NCBI GenBank assembly: GCA_014904845.1
Contig: MU119866.1
Coordinates: forward strand, 1 to 15,233
Direction of reading: 5' to 3'
Source of the DNA: Acephala macrosclerotiorum
Taxonomy: Eukaryota > Ascomycota > Leotiomycetes > Helotiales > Mollisiaceae
Length of the DNA stretch: 15,233 bases
This document shows, piece by piece, positions 1-9,429 of the stretch. The notes beneath the pieces were generated by a model that was not told the origin of the DNA, did no database searches, and saw only the letters and a program-made list of their open reading frames with translations. The stretch's first letter is position 1. Every line of letters begins with the position of its first letter. The translations under genes were made by a program, and so were the position numbers.

Positions 1-580
1 AATTCGATCGAATTATTTGATTAATAAATTTTTTTTTTTTGTAAAATAAAATTAAAATAATTTAAATCGAAATATATTTACAATTTGTTTTAATTTTAAA
101 AAATATTTTAATATCGAATTTTCTTTTTTTGATTTAAAGTTCAATAAACGTTCGAAAGTATTTTAAATTTGAAAAAAAAGAAAAAATAAATTTATTTAAA
201 AAAAAAAAAATAAATTTGTTTGAAAATCGAAAAAATTTATATTTATAAAATAGAAAAAATATTTAAATTATTTTGAAATACTAAAAATAACGTAAAATTC
301 AAATTTGAAATAAATCAAAAAAAATTACAAATAAAATTGTAATAAAAATACGCGTATTTCAAATTGTTTTAAAAAATGATTTTCGAGTATTTAAAATTAT
401 TTAAATCGTTTAAATATTTTATATTTTTTTTAAATTTTCTAAAAAAAGTAAAAATTTAAAAAATAAACGTTTTTTTAATCGAATTTAATTAATTATATTT
501 ATTGTAAATAAATAGAATTTAATTGATTTGATTTTCATGTAAAATTAATTGAAAAAAATTAATTAAAACAATCGAAAATT

Positions 581-643
<63 letters not shown>

Positions 644-844
644 AATAATAAAAAATAAATAGAATTTGAAATTTGTAAAAAATGAATAATTAAATAAATA
701 ATTTTCAAATAAATAAATAATTTCATACGAAATTCGAATTTATAATTTATTAAAAAATATAAAATAAATATTGTTTGTTAATAATATATAAAAAAATTAA
801 AATTTTTTTATATATAAAAAAATAAAAAAAATTTTATTTTGATA
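1..844 (-). mobile_element. Inverted copia LTR, truncated by window edge (3' LTR of inverted element)
   Basis: The reverse complement of this stretch aligns by eye with 2732 to about 3575, the start of the plus-strand element's 5' LTR. Shared landmarks: 481-580 reversed against 2961-3070 (Cs and Gs in AATTTTCGATT and ACATGAAA match), 640-780 reversed against 2800-2950, 120-180 reversed against 3360-3420, and 1-60 reversed against 3481-3540. The LTR start (TATCAAAATAAAA on the minus strand) falls at about 831-844. The rest lies left of the window. This copy has lost Cs that the 2732 copy keeps, so the two were mutated independently. Calling it the 3' LTR of the inverted element rests on its order relative to 845-2700. 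Confidence 0.75.
582..641. repeat. Uninterrupted 60-A homopolymer
   Basis: Sixty consecutive A residues inside the inverted LTR. The matching part of the plus-strand LTR (about 2925-2960) is a mixed T-rich stretch broken by A and C, so the pure run is specific to this copy. It may be slippage expansion or a sequencing/assembly artefact. Confidence 0.95.
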
Positions 845-1177
845 TTAATATTTTTACAATTTTATTATTTAATATAATCTTTTGAAAAATTTTAAACGAA
901 TAACGATTTTCAAATATAAATATTGAATTTTTATCGAATTATTATAAAAACAAATTAAATATGTTTTTTTTTATAATAATATAATAAATAAATTAATCGT
1001 TTAAAATAATTATTATTTAAATATTATTAATTTTTTTAAATTCGATAAAATAAATTTTATTTTCGTTTTTTATTTTTATATTTATTAATAATTAATTGAT
1101 TTTTTCAATTTTATCGTTTTTCGAGAAATTTTTTATATTTTTATACTTAATAAAATTTTTTTAATAATAAATCGTTA
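845..1177 (-). mobile_element. Internal remnant of the inverted copia element
   Basis: About 333 bp lie between two inverted LTRs. Read on the minus strand, the stretch just after the LTR end (1177 downward) resembles the leader and gag start of the plus element: ATTATAACGATTTATTATTA pairs with about 4453-4480, and ATTTCTCGAAAAACGATAAA pairs with 4529-4548. The other end, next to 844, loosely resembles the sequence before 9430. A full copy would have about 5 kb here, so nearly all of gag-pol is absent. No coding frame survives. The match is by eye in AT-rich DNA and is moderate. Confidence 0.4.
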
Positions 1178-2233
1178 TAATATCGCGATTGATAATATAT
1201 TAAACGTATTATTGAAATTTAAAATATATTTATTACTGTTTTTTTATTATATATTTTATCGATTAATAATTAGATTTATTGTAAATATAATATTTTTTTT
1301 AATAAAAAAAAATTTTATATTCGCGATTTGTATAATAATTATTACGATTTCAAAATAATTCTTTGTTTTTTTTATTGAATCAAAAAAATCAAAAAATCGA
1401 AATTATTTTATATTTATATTTTTTATTGTATTTTTTTTATATATTCGATTAATTTAATTTTAATCGATTTTATTTTGATTTTTTTAATTTTTTTAAAAAT
1501 TACAATTGAAATTATTATTGTATTATTACGTTTTCTGCGAACGTATTATAATATTGATTATTAATCGTAATTCAATATAAACGCTTTCAAATATATTTAT
1601 AAATTTATAAAATATAAAATTACATTTTTTAACGTTTTAATAAATATTAATAATTTGATTTTAAAAATTATATTTTATATAGTATTTATTAAATAAATCG
1701 CGTTAAATTTATTGAAATTAATTAAAAAATAATTAAAAATAATTTAATTTAATTTTCAATTAATTAATTGTAATAATTCGTAGTAATATAATTTTTTTTT
1801 ATAAAAATATATACAATTATCGATTTTCGTTCGTTTTAAAATATATTTGAAATATATTTATTATTATTATAAAACTATAGTTTTTTTTTACTATTTTATC
1901 GTAATAAAATAAATTCGTATAATCTATAAATATAATAGAAAATATTTTATTATATTGATTTTCTAATAATTTAATTTTAAAATAGTAATTGTAAAAAATT
2001 TATAATTTAATATTGAAAATATCGAATAATTTTTCGTTGTATTTTTTATTATTATTAATATATATTTTTATTAAATTCGTAAATAATTTAATCAATATAT
2101 TTTATAGTAATTAAAAATTATTATATTAAAAATTGTCGTTCGATTAAATATTTTAATTAAAGTTTACATTTTTTTAATTTTATAAATTGTTTTATTAATA
2201 TATTAATTGATAAAATTATTAATTTAAAAATTA

Positions 2234-2293
2234 AATATTTGAAAATTGAATACTTCGAAATTGAATACTTCGAAATTAAATATTTAAAAATTG
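2234..2293. repeat. Four tandem 15-bp units
   Basis: Four consecutive 15-bp units: AATATTTGAAAATTG, AATACTTCGAAATTG, AATACTTCGAAATTA, AATATTTAAAAATTG. The middle two differ at one base. The outer two differ from them mainly by C-to-T and G-to-A, as expected if one array was mutated after duplication. It lies inside the inverted LTR and was not seen in the other LTR copies. Confidence 0.85.
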
Positions 2294-2318
2294 AAAGTTT
2301 TATATTAATAAAAATAAA

Positions 2319-2381
2319 TTACTTTAAAAAGTAATATTCGTTTTACGAATAAATTTATTTCGAATATTATTTAAATAATAT
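2319..2381. other. Cluster of three inverted repeats
   Basis: Three symmetric elements sit side by side: TTACTTT/AAAGTAA with a 2-base loop (2319-2334), AATATTCG (2333-2340) facing CGAATATT (2361-2368), and the perfect 18-bp palindrome ATATTATTTAAATAATAT (2364-2381). The CG-containing arms are less likely to be chance than pure AT symmetry. It lies inside the inverted LTR; no function is assigned. Confidence 0.6.
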
Positions 2382-3786
2382 CGAAAATAAATTTTTTTTT
2401 TTTTATTTAAATATATATTTTTTTTTTAATTTATTTATAGTATTTTTTTTTATTGATAATTTTTTTCAATTTTTCAATAATAAATTATTTGTTTTTAATT
2501 ACGTAAACTTTATAAACTCGTAGAAAAATTTTAAATTTTTATACGAGATTTTTATTTATTAATTTCAATGTTTTTTTAATAAACTTTTAAAAGTTTTTTT
2601 TGAAATATTTTTAAAAAAAATTATTCGTATATTTTTTTTTTTTTTATAAAATTTTATTATATACAAAATGTATTTATTTATTTGTTTTTTTTTAATATCG
2701 TTTTTCGTAAAATCGAAATTTTTATTTTATTTGTTAAAATAAAACTTTTTTTATTTTTTTTGTATATAAAAAAATTTTACTTTTTATATATATTATTAAT
2801 AAAAAATATTTATTTTATATTTTCTAATAAATTATAAACTCGAATTTCGCACGAGACTATTTATCTATTTAAAAATTATTTATTCAATTATTTATTTTTA
2901 ATAATTCGAAATTTTATTTATTTTTTATTATTTATTTATTTATTTTTTTTTTCTATTTTTATTCTTCGAATTTTCGATTATTTTAATTAATTTTTTTCAA
3001 TTAATTTCACATGAAATTTAAACTAATTAAATTTTATTTATTTACTATAAATAAAATTAATCAAATTCAAACAAAAAACAATTATTTTTTGAATTTTTAC
3101 TTTTTTTAAAAAATTTAAAAAAATATAAAATATTTCGATAATTTAAACAATTTTAAATACTCGAAAATTATTTTTTAAAATAATTTAAAATATTTATATT
3201 TTTATTATAGTTTTATTTATAGTTTTTTCTTATTTATTTTAAAATTAAATTTTATATTATTTTCAATATTTCAAAATAATTCGAATATTTTTTTTATTTT
3301 ACGTATATAAACTTTTCTAATTTTCAAATAAATTTATTTCTTTTTCAAATAAATTTATTTTTTCGTTTTTAAATTTAAAATATTTTCGAATTTCTATTGA
3401 ATTTTAAATCAAAAAAAGAAAACTCGATATTAAAATGTTTTTTTAAAATTAAAACAAATCGTAAATACGTTTTAATTCAAATTATTTTAATTTTATTTTA
3501 CAAAAAAAATCTTTTTATCGATCAAACAATTTAATTATATTTCAAATCAAACTTTTTTTATTTTTATCTCAAAATATTTTTTAATAAAAAATTATTATTA
3601 TTCAAATTTCAAATTTTTTTTTTCTCGTTTTTATTTATTTTTTATTACGTTTTTCTATTAATTGAAAATATTTTTACAAATATTATTACAATAATCAAAT
3701 ATATTTTTTTTATATGCGATATAAAACGTCGAAAACAATCACAAATAAACTTTAATTTAAATTAAAAAAAATACTAAAAACTCGAA

Positions 3787-3822
3787 CGAATTAAATAAAT
3801 TAAACGAATTAAATAAATTAAA
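3787..3822. repeat. Two perfect tandem 18-bp units in the 5' LTR
   Basis: CGAATTAAATAAATTAAA occurs twice head-to-tail, followed by further TAAATAAA-like drift to about 3850. This is simple tandem duplication within the LTR. Confidence 0.85.
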
Positions 3823-4221
3823 TAAAAATAAAAAAAATAAAAAAAATATAAAATCGATAAAATATTACGTTTTACACTTTTCAATTGTATTTCTCATAAA
3901 AAAAACATTTTTTCAACTCGAATAATCGCAATCTCGATATTGTTTCACTTAACGAAATTTCAATCAATAGTTTTATTATCTCGAAAATACTATTCAAAAT
4001 ACGTTCAATATTTTTATTAATATTCTCAATAAAATTTACAATTTAATATTAATTACGAGTAATAACGACAATATTTTCTCGTTCGCAGACGTCGATTTCT
4101 AAGAAAATCACGTTTCTTTTTCAAGTTTTACGAATATCTTCAATTTCACGATGCGTAAACCACTTTTAAATATCGAAATAATTATTCGTGATTCTTAATC
4201 ATTCGCTAAACGAGCTTTCTC

Positions 4222-4245
4222 ATCCTCAGACTTATCCTCAGACTT
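4222..4245. repeat. Two perfect tandem 12-bp units in the 5' LTR
   Basis: ATCCTCAGACTT is repeated twice and followed by a partial third unit (ATCCT, 4246-4250). It lies in the less mutated end of the LTR, so it is more informative than the AT-only repeats. On the opposite strand it reads as an acidic Lys/Ser/Glu/Asp repeat, which I take as coincidence. Confidence 0.85.
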
Positions 4246-4449
4246 ATCCTTCTCCTCGTAAAATCCTTTGCCACCAACAAAAAAACGAATCCAATCAATC
4301 GCAAACCGATTTAAGACTTATTTTCAAATAATCGAAAAGATTCTATCGACGTTTTTATTTCGCACTTACAACGAAGTCTAAAAAGGATTCTTTTAATATC
4401 GTGCTTTATCTCTCAAATCAAGATCTCGTTTATTAGTACACGCGATTCA

Positions 4450-4470
4450 TATTATTATATCCGACTTTGA
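4450..4470 (+). other. Probable position of the primer-binding site
   Basis: A tRNA primer-binding site should start within a few bases of the 5' LTR end. The sequence here, TATTATTATATCCGACTTTGA, has a C-containing core (ATCCGAC, 4459-4465) preceded by an all-AT stretch where a TGG would be expected and could have been lost by G-to-A. The inverted element has a similar, more mutated stretch just after its LTR. The tRNA cannot be identified. Confidence 0.25.
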
Positions 4471-5160
4471 ATAATAGTTAAAGAAATCAAAGCATCCGCG
4501 GGAAACTTTTCTCTCAATTTCGTTCCAATTCTCGAAGACGGAAAAAACTAGTCCGACTTTTACCGCAGAATCGACGAGTTTCTTACCATGAGCGGTCTCA
4601 GTTGCACTATGCAGCAATCACTAGAGTCGCACCTCGTCACGGAACCCAAACTCAAAGACGGTGCGACCGATGCAAAGAAGCTCGTCCACAAAAAAGAACA
4701 CGATAAGTAGTTTTCGCTCAAAGCAGCATACGATAAGAAAATGCTCGTCTAAGAAAAGTAACAATATCGAAATTGCTTCGCCATCAAAAATCGCTGCGAA
4801 TACAACAACTGGAAAAAGGTAAAGAATTTTGATCGAGTCTATCGAATGCTAAACACTCTTCGTTTGAGACGGTCCATCGAAGCGAGAAAACTAATCGATC
4901 TTACTACGCGTTTCTACGCTTTTACTTTGATCGAGTGCAAAAATATTATCGATTTCTCGAATCAATTCTCTCAAATCAATAACGAGTTAAAAGATTTTTA
5001 TAAAATAGTAATATTTATATTCGTTCAATTAATTCTATAGTTTTTTTAAAAATTTAAATCTGTATACGAAATTTTTATTACGATATTTTAATAAACTCAC
5101 AATTTTATTTAAACGTTTAATAATCTTACGATCGAATAAAATACGATAATTCAAAAAGCG
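4471..5160 (+). pseudogene. gag: copia Gag relic
   Basis: One frame stays readable for about 230 codons. Its order of motifs is that of copia-type Gag (UBN2/Retrotran_gag_2 families): an N-terminal VPILEDGKN stretch (about 4522-4548) and RRIDEFLTMSGL (about 4564-4599), a middle NNWKKVK with a following Tyr (about 4807-4836), then IIDFSNQFSQINNELKD (about 4945-4995) and a C-terminal YEIFIT...THN...NLTIE (about 5068-5136). Copia Gag forms the particle that packages the RNA. In-frame stops stand at 4549 (TAG), 4708 (TAG), 4750 and 4759 (TAA), with more after 5038. Several fit G-to-A at Trp codons; others would need C-to-T at Gln. No start codon is certain; the ATG at 4588 is internal. The CCHC zinc knuckle expected downstream is not recognisable. 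This is the least AT-rich part of the element. Confidence 0.85.
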
Positions 5161-6906
5161 TTCAACGAAAAACAATAATAGAATTCGTTTATTACTAGAA
5201 TTGAAATCGTTTTTATAATTAATAATTGATTATTAAACGCTTAAAATTTTTGCAATTATTACAAAAAGTCATATTATATTGAGATTAAATACTTTATTAA
5301 ATATTTTTATTTAAAAAAAAATTTTAATACAAAAAAAAAAAAAAAAAACAAACGAAAATCGAATAATACAAAAAATTTATTTTTAAAAAAATTAAAACTT
5401 TTAATCGAATTTATATTATTTTTTATTTTATTTATAAAATTTATTAATACGATTACAATTATAATTTACAATTTTCAATTTTTAATTATCGATAATAAAT
5501 CGTTTTTTATATTCGTTTTTTTTTTCGTTTTTATTTTTTTTTATTTAATATAATTTTTTTTATTTTTATTAAAATTTTCAAAAACAATTAAATTATTAAT
5601 ATTAATTGTATTAATTACATTATTGTAAATCGATTTCAATTTATTAATTTTCAATTTAATAATTTCGAATTATACGAAAATATAAAAAAACAAATCAAAT
5701 TCGAAAAAATCAAAAATATTTTTATTTCGATTTTAAATTCGAATAATAAATTAATAATATTTACTTTTATTAATATTAAATAGTATTCGTTTATAAAATT
5801 ATACAATTTTATTTCGATTTTTCAATTTTTTAAAAACAAAATTTTTTATTTACAATTCTATAAAAATTTAATCTTATAAATAATCGATAAATACAAAATT
5901 AATATTATTGTACAAAATAATTTTTAATTTTTCAATTAAATCAAATAATTTTCTTTATATCGTTTTACAATAATTACTATTTTAATAATCAAAATTTTAA
6001 TTGAACGAAACTTTTATTCGTTTAAATTATTCGAAATTTATACGATTATTTAAAATAAATTTATTTAATATAATTATATAAATTATTTCGACGTTTAAAA
6101 ACTCGATAAATTTTTAATCGATTTTATAATAAAATTTAAAAACGAATTATATATTTACAATATATATATTACACAAAAAAATAAATAAAAACTATATAAT
6201 TATTTTATCGAATTAAAAAAAAATTTAATAAAATTAATTTATTTTAATATAATCGATTCAATTTTTATTAAAAAATTCGATAATAATCGATTTTTTATTA
6301 TTTTTATATATAATAAAATTAAATTAACGCGAATATATATTATTAAATTTAAAAATAAATTTAAATATTAAAACAAAAAATAAATAATCAAATAATTATA
6401 AAATAATAATAATAAAAAATATATAATTAATAAATTTTACAAAATTTTCAAAAAAAAAATAAAATCGATTAAAAATTTATTAAATTATATTTATTAAAAA
6501 TAAATAATCTATTTAAATAATTTAATCAAATTATTTAAAAAAAACGATTTTTTTTTTAAAAAAAAATTAATTTCAATTTCAATTTTTAATTAAAAACGAT
6601 TAAATATACGTATTATTTCTATTTTTAATTATATTATTTTATAATTAATATATTATTATTCGAAATATAATACGATAAAAATTTTAATTATAATCACATT
6701 AAAATTTTCGATTTTATTATTTATTATTACAATTTTAATAAAAATCAAAAAAATCGAAATAAAATCGTTTAAAATTAAATTTATTTAAATTAATTTATTT
6801 TTTTATTTTATAACAATTTTTTATTTTTTTAAAAATATTAATCGTTTATTTAATAATATAAAATTAATAATTTTTCGTTTTTCGATTACACTTTCAATTT
6901 ACAATT
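5161..6906 (+). other. Strongly decayed protease/integrase N-terminal region
   Basis: By position this 1.75 kb should carry the Gag zinc knuckle, aspartic protease and first part of integrase. I could recognise none of their motifs. The plus strand keeps scattered CA, TC and CG but has almost no G outside CpG, as if nearly every coding-strand G not preceded by C had become A. That would erase Gly, Asp, Glu and Trp codons, and so the DSGA, HHCC and DDE signatures. An 18-A run lies at 5331-5348. No other gene is visible on either strand. Confidence 0.5.
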
Positions 6907-6990
6907 ATTAAATCGTCTCATTATTCTCACGCAAATTACTAATTAAACTCTTAACGTAAAATTTTTTCGATCGAATTCAATTAAAACATT
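6907..6990 (+). pseudogene. Possible integrase fragment (end of catalytic core)
   Basis: In the same frame as gag, this stretch reads SHYSHANY, stop, LNS, stop, RKIFSIEFN. It resembles the copia integrase segment after the catalytic Glu, where families carry Ala-Arg-x-Met-Leu, then HANLP, then a Trp-Gly-Glu-Ala block. The stop at 6952 sits where the Trp is expected and the following residues fit G-to-A change. Spacing also fits: about 390 codons before the RT YxDD box at 8108. The evidence is short and in AT-rich DNA, so this is tentative. The catalytic Asp residues were not found. Confidence 0.35.
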
Positions 6991-7937
6991 TTTTAATCAA
7001 ACGATTTTCTATTAAAAAACTTTCAATTTTTTCAAACAATAAAAAAAAATTATATTTAAAAATCGAAATTTAATTCAAATATCGACAATAAAATCGATTT
7101 ATTTAATTTTTTTCTCTATTTTCAACAATTAAATTCTTTTAATTTTATCGATTTATTAATTTTTTTTTTGTTTTCAATAATTAAATTTATTTAATTCAAT
7201 CAAAAAAAACTTTAAAAACGAATATTATATATTATTTAATACAAAAAACAAATTCGAAAAACAATAAAAATATTTATAATATTTTTATTTTCAAAAAATT
7301 ATATTTATTTTATTTATTGAAAATAAATCAAATTTTAATATTAAATCAAATTATTCAATTATTTTTTTCAATTATTCGTACTTTTAATAATTTTTCGATT
7401 TTTTTTAATTCAATTTCTTTTCTCTATATTAAATCTACTATTAATACGTATAATTTTTTTCTTTTTTCGTTTTATTTTACATTTTACGATAAATATTCTT
7501 TATTTTCTTTTTTCGATTACACGAATTCAAATAAGTTTTTCGAATTTTAAATATTCAAACAAATTATAAACTATTTGTAATAAAAACAATAAAAAATAAT
7601 AATACAAAAAAAAAAATTTTTTTTAATAAAAAATAAAACGTAAACAAAAATAAAATATTCGAACGATTATAAATTACTGACAAAAAAATAAATATTTCAA
7701 ATTAAATACGATATTACGAAAAAATTTTTATAATATAAAATACAATAAATAATTTGCGATTTCAAATAACGAAAAAAAATCGATTTTTATAAAATTTTTA
7801 TTTTAATAATAAAATCAATAAACTATAAAACTATTTTTATTTTCATTATTATTTATAATTAAAAAATTAATTAAATAAATATAAAAATATTTTTTTTTAC
7901 GAAAAAATCAATATTAAAATTTATATCGATTTATTTA
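6991..7937 (+). other. Decayed integrase C-terminal to RT N-terminal region
   Basis: Nothing specific is recognisable between the integrase scrap and the readable RT. Composition matches 5161-6906, with very few Gs outside CpG on the plus strand. A 77-codon open frame at 7317-7550 is rich in Phe, Tyr, Asn and Ser; it is in a different frame from gag and at the wrong distance for integrase, so I treat it as chance openness. Confidence 0.5.
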
Positions 7938-8239
7938 ACGAATATAGTGTTTTAAAAATTATTAAACTAAATAAAATTTTATATAATTTTAAATAATTAT
8001 TTCGTGTATAATACAATATTTTTATCAACTTTTTTTTAAAATAAAATTTTAAATTTTTTAATATTAATATTTCTATTTTCTATTAAAAAAATATTATTAT
8101 TATTATTTATATTGACAATTTTTTTATTACTAGTAATTTACGAGAAAATATTAATACTATTAAAAAAAATTTTAATTTTCATTTCTATATATTCAATTTC
8201 GATTTATATTACTTTTATTTAAATATAAAAATTATTTGA
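7938..8239 (+). pseudogene. pol: copia reverse transcriptase relic (palm region)
   Basis: The first part (7938-8040) aligns with the RT block that runs KLxKALYGLKQ, Trp-Tyr, then an NTI-type motif; YNTIFLST (about 8007-8030) is the clearest piece. The frame then changes. From about 8090 it reads a run of Ile followed by YIDNFFITSN (8108-8137), which is the catalytic YVDD box with its second Asp changed to Asn by one G-to-A transition. RENINTIKKNF follows, then an FNFDLYYFYLNIKI stretch (8192-8233) matching the family's DLGxxxYYLGI motif with its Gly codons lost. RT copies the element RNA into cDNA; loss of the second catalytic Asp would itself abolish activity. A 1-2 base indel lies between about 8030 and 8095. 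Confidence 0.8.
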
Positions 8240-8425
8240 AATTATTTTTATTACTTTTTTCGTTTTTTATAAACAATTTATTTTTAAAAATTTTTCAAGA
8301 ATAATAATATATTAATTTACTCGATTATTAATACTTTAATAAAATCAACGATTTATTTAATTTTAATAAAAAAAAACTATTAAATACTACTTTTTTTTCA
8401 ATAAATATATTAATTTATTATCGAT

Positions 8426-9055
8426 TTTTTTATATATACTATATTTAATACGCGATCCGATTTTGTTTATATTGTTTTAATCGTTAGTCGATTCGCTTTA
8501 AACTCGATCGAAGTACATATAAAAACGGTAAAAAGAATCTTTCAATATATTCAAAGTATACTCGATATAGACTTGGTCTTTCGAGAAATGATTCAATCGC
8601 TCGAAAACTATATTGATTTCGATTAGACCGGTAATCGTAATACCAAGCGGTCGACATCCGATTACGTGTTCAATGTGAAATCGGTAGTTATTAATTGGTC
8701 TGTCAAACGTCAATCTACGGTTTTTTTCTTATCTTATAAAGTCGAGTATATCGAACAAATAAATACAACCAAAGAAATCATTTGATTTTAAAGCTTCTTT
8801 AAATAAATCAATTTCGACGATTTAAGTACGAGTACTACTATTATCTATAAAAACAATTAAAATATTATTACACTTATAAAGAATTTTTAATTTTACGTTC
8901 GAATTAAATATATTAATATTCAATATTATTTCGTTTGTAAAAAAATTATCAAAAATCTTTTTTTTTGAAATATATTTATACGTTATAGCAAATTGCGAAT
9001 AAATTAATAAAAGTACTATTAAAAAAATCGTTCTAAAGATTTCGAACAATTATAA
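8426..9055 (+). pseudogene. pol: copia RT C-terminus and RNase H relic
   Basis: This is the clearest identification in the window. In one frame, continuous with YIDN at 8108, it reads LIYTIFNTRSDFVY-like sequence (family: MYxxxGTRPDIxY), VSRFALN, VKRIFQYIQSILD (8528-8566; family: VKRIxRYLxGT), YIDFD (8609-8623; family: YxDSDWAGD), NTKRSTSDYVF, INWSVKRQSTV (about 8690-8722), YKVEYIEQ (8735-8758; family: EAEY), TTKE, then FDDLSTSTT and YINIQYYF (family: HIDIxYHF), ending near DFEQL and a TAA at 9053. RNase H removes the RNA strand after reverse transcription. The Trp after YxDSD is now TAG (8624) and the Trp after TKEAI is TGA (8783), both single G-to-A changes. The opposite strand has two long open frames here, which are shadows. 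Confidence 0.92.
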
Positions 9056-9429
9056 AAATCAAATAATTTTTATAATTAAAAAAAAAAATTATTTATCGTT
9101 TTAATTAATCGTTTATAAATTAATTCGAGTTCGATTCAAATATATTCGATTATAATATCGATTTTGTTTATATTATTTAAATAATTATTATATAAAATAC
9201 TTTAAATTAAAATAAAATTTTTATTTAAAATCGTAATTTTTATTATTAGTATTCTATTATTAGTTTTTATCGTTTTTTTTATTTATTATTTACTATTTTT
9301 TTATAAACTTTTTTTTTATATGATTTTAATTGTAATTTATTGAAAATATAATTAAATATCGTATATAGTATATAAAAACTTTTGAATTCGTTTATTTAAA
9401 ATATATAAAAATATTCGATCGTATAAAAA
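9056..9429 (+). other. 3' untranslated region with presumed polypurine tract
   Basis: This spacer runs from the RNase H end to the 3' LTR. A polypurine tract should directly precede the LTR. The bases just before 9430 are GTATAAAAA, consistent with a purine tract whose Gs have become As but not diagnostic. No gene is seen. Confidence 0.4.

Larger units (their letters stand above)
1178..2700 (-). mobile_element. Inverted copia LTR (5' LTR of inverted element)
   Basis: The minus strand aligns with the plus-strand 5' LTR over most of its length. Anchors: ATCGCG at 1182-1187 with 4440-4448 near the LTR end; the shared 10-mer TCTGCGAACG at 1534-1543 with the reverse of 4085-4094, followed by a shared AATATTG...CGTAATT block; about 1685-1705 with about 3950; about 2132-2170 (TCGTTCGA...AATTAAAGTTTA) with about 3740-3787; and AAAATTTTATTATATACAAAA near 2647-2668 with the first 50 bp of the LTR. 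It is slightly shorter than the 2732 LTR (about 1.5 versus 1.7 kb). The right end is uncertain within 2670-2731. No gene is present. Confidence 0.6.
2732..4449 (+). repeat. 5' LTR of the plus-strand copia element
   Basis: It begins TGTTAAAATAAAAC, matching TATCAAAATAAAAC at 9430 and the inverted start at 844; differences are transitions, so the ancestral start was TG. The first 100 bp, including TTTTTTTGTATATAAAAA and TATTATTAATAAAAAAT, recur at 9436-9530. Further anchors with the 3' LTR: TATATGCGAT (about 3712 and 10452), ATTAC..TAATAA...TTCGC (about 4052-4086 and 10786-10815) and the last 100 bp. It ends near 4449 (...GCGATTCA). At about 1.7 kb it is long for a copia LTR. It keeps many Cs but few Gs outside CpG; its last 350 bp are much less AT-rich than the rest. 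Confidence 0.7.

Noticed and set aside
2234..2293. CRISPR-like array
   Set aside because: Units are directly adjacent with no spacers, 15 bp long, inside an LTR.
3900..4600. tRNA or other structured RNA gene in the less AT-rich segment
   Set aside because: No cloverleaf arms, A/B box pair or rRNA core motif could be found by eye; LTR and gag account for the composition.
4196..4740. Minus-strand frame with coding-like sequence and an acidic KSED repeat
   Set aside because: It overlaps the LTR end and the gag relic, whose plus-strand frame fits copia Gag; the antisense frame has four or more stops and no family match.
7317..7550. Open plus-strand frame with a YDKYS piece similar to the first Asp region of copia integrase
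   Set aside because: It is only about 200 codons before the RT YxDD box, whereas integrase core lies roughly 500-600 codons upstream in copia polyproteins, and it is not in the gag/integrase frame.
4549..8791. In-frame TAA/TAG as sense codons (ciliate-type genetic code)
   Set aside because: Several stops stand at conserved Trp positions (TAG at 8624, TGA at 8783), and an Asp has become Asn in the YxDD box. G-to-A mutation explains all of these; Gln recoding does not.
8498..9049. Two long minus-strand open frames in register, with an IEHVIG motif resembling a PIF/Harbinger transposase
   Set aside because: The plus strand of the same stretch matches copia RNase H motif after motif over about 200 codons. 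The minus frames are its antisense shadow; both begin at TTG, not ATG.
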